This document shows, piece by piece, positions 1-5,294 of a DNA stretch of 10,842 bases. The position numbers and the translations under genes were made by a program. Origin of the DNA: JABCPE02 sp963517805 (GTDB lineage Bacteria; Bacteroidota; Bacteroidia; Flavobacteriales; Weeksellaceae); assembly GCA_963517805.1 (NCBI GenBank), contig CAUQHD010000048.1, forward strand, positions 1 to 10,842. Direction: 5' to 3'. Position 1 is the first letter of the stretch, and every line of letters starts with the position of its first letter. The notes beneath the pieces are model-generated. The model ran no database searches, had not been told where the DNA came from, and was given only the letters and a program-made list of their open reading frames with translations.

Positions 1-2
1 TT

Positions 3-215
3 ACTACACTATATGAGGATGCTTCTTTTATAAGAAAAATACAATCAACCTTTAAGAGTTTTGGGTATGATATCCAAATCACAGGAATGTGGGACAAACA
101 GACCAAAAGCGTCATAGAGGCATTCCAGTATCATTTCAGACCAGAAAACTATGAGGGCATTTTAGACGCGGAAACTTGGAGTATTCTACAGACTTTGGCT
201 CAGAAATATAAATAA
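3..215 (+). CDS. N-acetylmuramoyl-L-alanine amidase (AmiD type), C-terminal end only
   Basis: This is the last 70 codons of a gene whose 5' part lies outside the window; it reads in frame from position 3 to a TAA at 213-215. The visible part matches the C-terminal peptidoglycan-binding helical domain of AmiD/AmpD-like amidases: the stretch FQYHFRPENYEG followed by LDAETW corresponds to the FQMHFRP...DAET segment I recall from E. coli AmiD. Full proteins of this family have an N-terminal zinc amidase domain that cuts the amide bond between MurNAc and L-Ala in peptidoglycan or muropeptides, acting in the periplasm or as an outer-membrane lipoprotein. The zinc-binding catalytic residues are outside the window, so activity cannot be judged. 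The small membrane-protein gene follows 28 bp later on the same strand. Confidence 0.8.
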   Translation, partial: TTLYEDASFIRKIQSTFKSFGYDIQITGMWDKQTKSVIEAFQYHFRPENYEGILDAETWSILQTLAQKYK

Positions 216-221
216 ATTCTC

Positions 222-229
222 TACCTTTG
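222..229 (+). promoter_or_regulatory. Probable -7 promoter element for the small membrane protein
   Basis: TACCTTTG fits the Bacteroidota -7 consensus TAnnTTTG and lies 14 bp before the ATG at 244. An upstream TTG at 195-197 is 24 bp away, longer than the usual spacing of about 19-21, so the -33 element is weak. The gene could also be read through from the amidase, as no terminator separates them. Confidence 0.45.
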
Positions 230-243
230 TAAAAAATAGAAAA

Positions 244-555
244 ATGGATAAGAAAAATAAAGATAAAGACGAAAAATTCATAGAATATTGGGAAAACAGC
301 ATGCAGCTCGGAAGGGTAAAATATTCCTTGATAAATGCTATTTTAATGGGAATAATTGTATTTTTAATTTCAAATATTGTATATTATTTCTTCACGGGAA
401 CCACCCTTTTTCAGCTCAGTATGGATGCTTTTTTATCCTTTGCTATGAGTTACCTTTTTAGTTTTCTTTTTTATTATATCCCTGTTTGGAATATCAATAG
501 TTTCAAATATAATGTTGTCCTAAATAAAAAGAAGAAAAAATCCAAAAAAAAGTAA
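244..555 (+). CDS. Small two-helix membrane protein, function unknown
   Basis: This 103-residue protein has a charged N-terminus (residues 1-28, rich in Lys, Asp and Glu), two hydrophobic segments at about 29-50 and 58-80, and a strongly basic tail (95-103, almost all Lys). The positive ends suggest both termini are cytoplasmic, with a short periplasmic turn between the helices. I do not recognise a named family; small proteins of this shape are common and poorly described in Flavobacteriia. The ATG at 244 is preceded by an A-rich stretch and a TAnnTTTG box, as expected for this phylum. It follows the amidase by 28 bp on the same strand, so the two may be co-expressed. The stop codon abuts a terminator hairpin. 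Confidence 0.75.
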   Translation: MDKKNKDKDEKFIEYWENSMQLGRVKYSLINAILMGIIVFLISNIVYYFFTGTTLFQLSMDAFLSFAMSYLFSFLFYYIPVWNINSFKYNVVLNKKKKKSKKK

Positions 556-581
556 AAGACTTGATTTTCAAGTCTTTTTTT
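554..581. terminator. Bidirectional rho-independent terminator between convergent genes
   Basis: AAAAGACTTGA (554-564) pairs perfectly with TCAAGTCTTTT (568-578) around a 3-nt TTT loop, an 11-bp stem. On the + strand it is followed by further T residues to 581. On the - strand it is followed by a T-rich run (complement of the A-rich end of the small membrane-protein gene). It therefore can end both the rightward small gene and the leftward ABC operon, whose last gene stops at 586. Confidence 0.85.
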
Positions 582-585
582 ATTT

Positions 586-1281
586 CTAAACAGTCTGAAG
601 ATACATTTTTTCCAGGTCATTTGCTGAGATTTCATCGGCATTGATTTCGGAAATTAAATTTCCTCGTTTCATAATTCCTATTCGGTCTGCCACTTCTTTT
701 GCCCTAAAAATATCATGCGTCGCCATGAAAATAGTAGTTCCCTCCGAAGCCAATTCTTTCAATATTTCAGAAAATTCATTCGATGCCTTCGGGTCTAGAC
801 CAGATGTAGGCTCATCCAAAAGTAATGCTTTAGCCTTTTTAGCGATGGCAATGGCGATACCTACTTTCTGGCGCATCCCTTTAGAATAGCCTCCCAGCCT
901 ATTGTGATGTGCATTAGCCTGCAGACCTGCTTTGCTTAGGAAATTCGTAAGTTCCTCATCATTATAATCAAACCCAGCCAAAGAGGAGAAAAATTTAAGA
1001 TTTTCTACGCCTGTCAAATTAGGATAAAGCAGCACCGTTTCAGGAATATAGGCGATAAATTTCTTGGTCTCCTCTGGATGGTCTACCACAGAGATTCCAT
1101 TGATTTTTGCAACTCCTTCGGTCGGTTTCACAAAGCCTAAAAATATATTAATCGTCGTGCTTTTCCCTGCTCCATTCTGTCCCAAAAGAGCAAAAATTTC
1201 ACCTTCGTTTAGCTTTAAATTTAGATTATTTAAAGCTTTATAATCTCCGTATGTTTTAGATAAGTTTTCTGCAATAAGCAT
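586..1281 (-). CDS. ABC transporter ATP-binding protein, NosF-like
   Basis: This 231-residue protein is a single complete ABC ATPase that hydrolyses ATP in the cytoplasm to drive the two permeases encoded just before it. Visible motifs are Walker A GQNGAGKST (34-42), a signature region YSKGMRQK (132-139) in place of canonical LSGGQ, Walker B ALLLDEP (152-158), D-loop SGLD (160-163) and switch His189. The Q-loop position carries Glu (IPET, E81), not Gln. Both the glutamate and the YSKGMRQ signature resemble NosF, the ATPase of the NosDFY copper-site maturation system, as I recall it. The gene starts 6 bp after the stop of the upstream permease, so translation is probably coupled, and it is the last gene before the shared terminator. 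The assignment to the ABC-2/NosF class is secure; the substrate is unknown. Confidence 0.92.
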   Translation of the reverse strand: MLIAENLSKTYGDYKALNNLNLKLNEGEIFALLGQNGAGKSTTINIFLGFVKPTEGVAKINGISVVDHPEETKKFIAYIPETVLLYPNLTGVENLKFFSSLAGFDYNDEELTNFLSKAGLQANAHHNRLGGYSKGMRQKVGIAIAIAKKAKALLLDEPTSGLDPKASNEFSEILKELASEGTTIFMATHDIFRAKEVADRIGIMKRGNLISEINADEISANDLEKMYLQTV

Positions 1282-1287
1282 AAAATT

Positions 1288-2646
1288 CTATATTTTTTTA
1301 GTCAATTTTATTCCGATAAACACAAGTAATAATGAGTACAATAAGCCCACAAATAGGGATTTCCAGCTAATATCTGCACTCTCTGCTGGCGGCTGATATT
1401 TAGGTCTTTTTTCCCAAGGCGTATTTTTGGTCAAAGTTTCCTCAAAAATATATGGATAAAAAAACTCCCGCACAGCTTTGTGATGTTTTCTCACCGATGC
1501 CAAATATCTCATATGCGCTTCTAAATCCGTATTAACCAAGGCATTATACATTCTCTGCACTCCTACCGTAGGAAGAAACATTCCCAAAGTTTCGGCTTTG
1601 TGCTGGCGTTCCATCAGTTTTTGTTCCATCAGTTTGGATGTCGGTTCTGCCTCTTTATCAGCCACATACTGCATCGCATAATACCAGCCCGCTACATAGT
1701 ATTTCTCCTCTGGAATTTTATATTTTTTATACTCAGGATATTCTTGGTAAAATTTGTTCATCGTTACCGATTTGGGCTTATCCCACTTCTCATGATAGGC
1801 TTCACGCTGGATGAGTGTAGTTTCCATAGCCTCATGAACAGGAGTGGTAGCCGTAATTATCGTATTCCCCAAAGCTGGAAACATCAGACATAGCACAATC
1901 CAAATTCCTACGGACAAAATAGCGTTGTAAGTTGAGTTTTTATTTAACGAATTGATAAACCAAACCACTGCAAACCAAAAACTTACATAAAAAACAGAAA
2001 TTCCTAAAATGGCAAAAAACACCACTCCAAAACCAGCCCTGAAAACCAAAGCCGCCACGATCATCAGTATAATGACCAAAGACACCACTATCAGCCACCT
2101 TGCGAAGATTTTATAAAAGACAAAACTAAGCGTAGGCACTCCTGAAATCTTTATCATACTCCAAACTCCTGTTTCTTTCTCCTCCGAAATCAAACTGAAA
2201 CCAAGAGCAATAATCAATAACGGAAAAAGATAAATAAAAACAAATGACAAATCCAAATTGCCCACCAAAAGAGACAAAGGATTAGTCAGCTCATTATCAT
2301 AAATCTGCCCTTCTAATGCCAAGATTTTGGTTTTGATATTATAATTTAGAATGTCCCTTTGCCCTAGGGAAAACGCCGCCCAGCCGCTCGGTGGATTATA
2401 AGTATGAAAAATCATGTAATAAATATCCGTTCCTGCCGTGTTCTCCGCGCCTGCAATGTGCAGAATGTGCTCTATACTCTCATTTTCCAGATGTTCTATT
2501 CTGGAAATATTTTCTTTTTGTTCCTCTATGACTCTGTTTCCGTAATAAATTCCGTAAAGCCCAAAGAGAAAAACCACCAAAACCCCGATTCGGAAGGCAT
2601 TATTTCTGAAAATATTTTTAAATTCTATGCTTAAAATCCTCTTCAT
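1288..2646 (-). CDS. ABC-2 type permease with large periplasmic loops, DUF3526-like (second of two)
   Basis: This 452-residue integral inner-membrane protein pairs with the ATPase that follows. About six hydrophobic segments are visible: TM1 (about 19-37), a large loop (about 38-130), four helices close together in the middle, a second large loop of some 150 residues, and a last helix at the C-terminus. The first loop contains EHLENESIEHILH and an NPPSGWAAFSLGQRD segment. The second holds NTDLEAHMRYLASVRKHH followed by a REFFYPYIF segment. This layout fits the DUF3526 / multicopper-enzyme-maturation permease group (NosY relatives). The ATG lies 2 bp after the stop of the previous permease, a typical coupled start. 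It is similar in plan but clearly different in sequence from that neighbour, so the two probably form a heterodimer. The transported substrate cannot be read from sequence. Confidence 0.82.
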   Translation of the reverse strand: MKRILSIEFKNIFRNNAFRIGVLVVFLFGLYGIYYGNRVIEEQKENISRIEHLENESIEHILHIAGAENTAGTDIYYMIFHTYNPPSGWAAFSLGQRDILNYNIKTKILALEGQIYDNELTNPLSLLVGNLDLSFVFIYLFPLLIIALGFSLISEEKETGVWSMIKISGVPTLSFVFYKIFARWLIVVSLVIILMIVAALVFRAGFGVVFFAILGISVFYVSFWFAVVWFINSLNKNSTYNAILSVGIWIVLCLMFPALGNTIITATTPVHEAMETTLIQREAYHEKWDKPKSVTMNKFYQEYPEYKKYKIPEEKYYVAGWYYAMQYVADKEAEPTSKLMEQKLMERQHKAETLGMFLPTVGVQRMYNALVNTDLEAHMRYLASVRKHHKAVREFFYPYIFEETLTKNTPWEKRPKYQPPAESADISWKSLFVGLLYSLLLVFIGIKLTKKI

Positions 2647-2648
2647 CT

Positions 2649-4097
2649 TTACAAAAATTTATTACTATTTTTTTGAATATAATTCGCTGCCAAAACCAAT
2701 GCAAACAGCATAAAAACAAACGCTGAAATCCCCAAAATCTGTTCTTTCAGAATTTCATAAGTAGAAAAATGCTGGTATTTGAACGGCGGCATTTGTTTCA
2801 GAAGCTCATTATTTATCCTCTGTGTCCGCTCTTTTTGGGATTCTTTATAATATTTTATTTCCTCCTGCTGAAGTTTATTCAGATACTGAGTGCGGTCATA
2901 TCGGTATTTTTCGGCCTGTCGCTGGAAACTTACAGCATCAGAAAAACTACTTCCGCTGAAGCCCATAGACATATTTCTCATCGCCAAATAAGGATTGACA
3001 AAGCCCAAAAATTCGCTTACTTTATTTTGATTTTGATAAATTTTAATCAATTCCTCAAATTTTTCACCAAAAATTTTCGTGGTAATTTTTTCGCCTTCTG
3101 CAAAGACCAATCCACCGTAATTTATCGGTAATTCCTCGATGGAACTGACATTATATTTTTTCAGGATTTCTTCTTTCAGCTCCTTAAAGTGCTGGTCATC
3201 AGGATTATGGCTATCCCCTTCTTTTCTAATTTGATTATGAATAGAAATATCAAAATCATTTTTATTCGGTGCTTCATAGATATTTGCGCCAAGAGTCTGT
3301 GCAGCTTTCGGAAGAATAAAAACCATTGAAAACCAAATAATTAGAAGAACCAACAAAGTGGATTTGGGAGTTTTATTCAAAGCTGAAAAAACCACGACTA
3401 CAAACGAAAAAATCAAAAAATAAACGCTGTAAGAAACCACCAGCAGGAAAGCTCTCGGTATAAGTCCCTCTGCATCAGCACCTGACATCAGCCCTGTGAA
3501 AGCAATTCCCAAAATAAGAATGGGAAGGAAATAAGCCATCGTAACGGCATAAATCCCCAAAGTTTTTCCAAAAATAAGGTCTTTGTAAGTCGTATTTTGA
3601 ACCAAAATCAGCTTCAAAACTCCATTTTGTTTCAGCCCAGAAACCGAACCAAAACCAATGAAAATAATAAATAAAGGTAAAATCAGCTGGAAAATCAGAG
3701 CCATACTCAGTTCCCCAAACCTCAGGATTCCGTTGGAAAACGAGGCATCGCTCATATTCATCGTATTCTGTCTGTGAGCCTCCAAAAAAACAGAGTTTCC
3801 CACATAAGAATTTACCCCAAAATCAAAAGCACTCAGAGGATATTTGTCCCGAAAAACCAAATACCCATAATGCGAAACCCTGTGTGGGTGTCTGTCTGGC
3901 TGGTTTTCCCACTGCTGGACAACTTCGGACTGGTAGTGTTCCTGCTCCTCATTGTGATGATGAACATTTTCCCAACCAATATAAGCCGCCAGAGACAAAA
4001 CAGCAACAATGATGAAAACCAAGTAAATCAGCACTTTCTGCCTATTGATGCTTTTCCATTCTTCCGAGGCGATTAGCTTTACCCTTTTTAAATTCAT
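2649..4097 (-). CDS. ABC-2 type permease with His/Met-rich periplasmic loop, DUF3526-like (first of two)
   Basis: This 482-residue inner-membrane protein has TM1 at about 22-41, a first extracytoplasmic loop (42-130), TM2 at about 131-150, TM3 at about 180-202, TM4 at about 216-240, TM5 at about 247-263, a large second loop (about 267-453) and a final helix (454-474). The first loop is His-rich: His46-48, His54, His70, His72, His76 and His108, with the motif PDRHPHRVSHYGY and Met113/Met115 nearby. I recall the PDRHPHRxxHYGY pattern as typical of DUF3526 permeases. The second loop is long, charged and probably partly helical. It begins 4 bp after mtnN and ends 2 bp before the second permease, so all four genes look like one transcript. 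Related NosY proteins act in copper-enzyme maturation; a metal-related role here is inference only. Confidence 0.82.
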   Translation of the reverse strand: MNLKRVKLIASEEWKSINRQKVLIYLVFIIVAVLSLAAYIGWENVHHHNEEQEHYQSEVVQQWENQPDRHPHRVSHYGYLVFRDKYPLSAFDFGVNSYVGNSVFLEAHRQNTMNMSDASFSNGILRFGELSMALIFQLILPLFIIFIGFGSVSGLKQNGVLKLILVQNTTYKDLIFGKTLGIYAVTMAYFLPILILGIAFTGLMSGADAEGLIPRAFLLVVSYSVYFLIFSFVVVVFSALNKTPKSTLLVLLIIWFSMVFILPKAAQTLGANIYEAPNKNDFDISIHNQIRKEGDSHNPDDQHFKELKEEILKKYNVSSIEELPINYGGLVFAEGEKITTKIFGEKFEELIKIYQNQNKVSEFLGFVNPYLAMRNMSMGFSGSSFSDAVSFQRQAEKYRYDRTQYLNKLQQEEIKYYKESQKERTQRINNELLKQMPPFKYQHFSTYEILKEQILGISAFVFMLFALVLAANYIQKNSNKFL

Positions 4098-4101
4098 GAA
4101 A

Positions 4102-4791
4102 TTATTTTAAATTCTCAATGAAACTAATATTCATCTCCGCCGAAAGCGCCCCTGCCTTCTCCACAAAGGATTCATAGGAAACAGTGTCTCCCTCACCTGC
4201 ATTATCCGAAATTGCTCTCAGCATCAGAAACGGAACACCCATAATATGGCAGGTCTGGGCAATGGCACTCGCCTCCATCTCTACAGCCAGCGCCTCTGGG
4301 AAGCTTTTTTCTATCCATTCTCGGCGCTGTCTATCACTGATGAAAGAATCCCCACTGACTACCAAGCCTTTACGAAGCTGGTCAGTATATTTTCCACAAT
4401 GTTCCTCGGCAAGGCTCAGCCACTGCTCATCCGTAAAAAAAGCAGGCGGCATTTTGGCCTGTTGTCCTATTTCATAGCCGAAAGCCGTGACATCCACATC
4501 ATGGTGTCTAACCTCCGTAGCCAAAATAATATCATAAACTCTGGTGTCTTTCAGACCTCCTGCTGTTCCTGTATTGATGATTAATTCTGGTTTAAACTGA
4601 TTGATTAAAAGCGCAGTAGCCACCGCTGCACTCACCTTTCCTATCCCTGACAAAAGCACCACCACCTGATGGCTGCCGATTCGCCCTTCATGGAAAGTAA
4701 ATCCAAATAATTCGGTGTTTTTTCTATCTTGTAATTTTTCTCGCAAGAGCTGAACTTCTAGTTCCATCGCTCCGATGATTCCTATTTTCAT
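4102..4791 (-). CDS. mtnN: 5'-methylthioadenosine/S-adenosylhomocysteine nucleosidase
   Basis: This cytosolic enzyme cleaves the glycosidic bond of methylthioadenosine and S-adenosylhomocysteine, releasing adenine. It clears inhibitory by-products of polyamine synthesis and methylation and feeds methionine salvage (and LuxS, where present). At 229 residues it is the usual length. The N-terminus MKIGIIGAMELE gives the catalytic-site Glu12. The segments NTGTAGGL (73-80), SGDSFI (146-151), VEMEASAIA (170-178, Glu173) and RAISDNA (192-198, general acid Asp196) match E. coli Glu12, Glu174 and Asp197. It has its own TATCTTTG promoter box overlapping the stop of the upstream 99-residue gene. Its stop lies 4 bp before the first ABC permease, so this housekeeping enzyme leads an ABC-transporter operon, an arrangement with no obvious metabolic logic. 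Confidence 0.95.
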   Translation of the reverse strand: MKIGIIGAMELEVQLLREKLQDRKNTELFGFTFHEGRIGSHQVVVLLSGIGKVSAAVATALLINQFKPELIINTGTAGGLKDTRVYDIILATEVRHHDVDVTAFGYEIGQQAKMPPAFFTDEQWLSLAEEHCGKYTDQLRKGLVVSGDSFISDRQRREWIEKSFPEALAVEMEASAIAQTCHIMGVPFLMLRAISDNAGEGDTVSYESFVEKAGALSAEMNISFIENLK

Positions 4792-4822
4792 TGTAAAGTT
4801 TAGTAATTAAAAAAATTAAGGG

Positions 4823-4830
4823 CAAAGATA
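4823..4830 (-). promoter_or_regulatory. Probable -7 promoter element for mtnN and the ABC operon
   Basis: On the - strand this reads TATCTTTG, a full match to TAnnTTTG, ending 31 bp before the mtnN ATG. No good TTG -33 element is visible at the expected distance. It lies immediately before the stop codon of the 99-residue gene, so mtnN and the permeases may be transcribed both from here and by read-through. Confidence 0.55.
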
Positions 4831-4831
4831 A

Positions 4832-5131
4832 TTATTTTGAAACACTTGACTGGCTTTTCAAAGTTTCTATTAAGTTTTTTAGGTGGGTCTCATATTCTTC
4901 TGTTGGTTCTAATAAAACATTAATTATTTGTCTTTCTTTTTCATAATCATACAGCTCGATTTCAAGCCAGCCTGAACTCCAAAAATCAATCCCACCTCCC
5001 AAGATTTTAGATTCTATTATAATTTGGTTTAAATCTCCGAAATCACCATTTTTATAGTTTCTGTATGTAATTTTATAATTTAACAAGTCGGGAGAGACTT
5101 CTTTTTTAAACCATTCTAATGTTTTTTCCAT
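4832..5131 (-). CDS. Small acidic soluble protein, function unknown
   Basis: This 99-residue protein starts at an ATG with an AGGA about 6 bp upstream. It has no membrane segment; the sequence alternates charged and hydrophobic residues, as in a small alpha/beta fold, with a GGGIDFWSSGWLEIELYD core (about 45-62) and an amphipathic C-terminal helix. I do not recognise the family. Size and composition resemble single-domain hypothetical or immunity-type proteins that are scattered in Bacteroidota genomes, but no toxin gene is next to it. Directly upstream, in the same frame, a 20-codon lipoprotein signal peptide ends with a TAA two codons before this ATG. The present protein may thus be the separated mature part of a former 121-codon lipoprotein, or the ATG may be the true start. 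The mtnN gene follows 40 bp later. Confidence 0.6.
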   Translation of the reverse strand: MEKTLEWFKKEVSPDLLNYKITYRNYKNGDFGDLNQIIIESKILGGGIDFWSSGWLEIELYDYEKERQIINVLLEPTEEYETHLKNLIETLKSQSSVSK

Positions 5132-5134
5132 AAC

Positions 5135-5197
5135 TTATCCTGCAACTATCGGTTTACAACTTAAAAGAAATACTATCAAGATAGTTTTTATCCTCAT
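5135..5197 (-). CDS. 20-codon lipoprotein signal peptide ORF, in frame with the next gene
   Basis: Starting at the ATG 5197-5195, the reading frame gives a 20-residue peptide: basic start MRIK, hydrophobic core TILIVF, lipobox LLSC (residues 11-14) and a short tail KPIVAG, then TAA at 5137-5135. That is a textbook type II signal peptide with only six residues after the lipid-accepting Cys. After the stop, the same frame continues with GTT and then the ATG of the 99-residue protein. It may be the detached leader of a broken lipoprotein gene, a tiny lipopeptide, or a chance ORF. The signal-peptide quality argues against chance, but no conservation can be checked here. Confidence 0.4.
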   Translation of the reverse strand: MRIKTILIVFLLSCKPIVAG

Positions 5198-5217
5198 AAT
5201 AATCTTATTTAACAACA

Positions 5218-5225
5218 CAAATATA
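5218..5225 (-). promoter_or_regulatory. Probable -7 promoter element for the lipoprotein leader / 99-residue gene
   Basis: Reads TATATTTG on the - strand, a full TAnnTTTG match lying just downstream of the receptor's terminator. It sits about 20 bp before the ATG of the small lipoprotein ORF (5197) and 86 bp before that of the 99-residue gene. The short distance to the first ATG suggests that the small ORF is within the transcript and possibly translated. A -33 element is not clear, as the upstream sequence is the terminator itself. Confidence 0.5.
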
Positions 5226-5228
5226 ATC

Positions 5229-5262
5229 AAAAAACCGACAGCCATTATAGACTATCGGTTTT
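5229..5262 (-). terminator. Rho-independent terminator of the TonB-dependent receptor gene
   Basis: On the - strand AAAACCGA (5262-5255) pairs with TCGGTTTT (5238-5231), with two more pairs beyond one C-A mismatch and a 10-nt loop; the stem runs into a six-T run (5234-5229). It lies 32 bp after the receptor's stop codon and separates the receptor from the downstream genes. Confidence 0.8.
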
Positions 5263-5294
5263 CAACAAATTAAATTATTTTTATGAAAAAGATT

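Noticed and set aside
1600..4584. Plus-strand ORFs of about 76-120 codons opposite the permeases and mtnN
   Set aside because: Antisense shadows of clear genes; their translations show low-complexity or reversed-hydrophobic patterns and no start signals.
4832..5131. The 99-residue protein as an immunity protein of a toxin system
   Set aside because: No toxin, secretion or polymorphic-toxin gene is adjacent, and I cannot place the sequence in a known immunity family.
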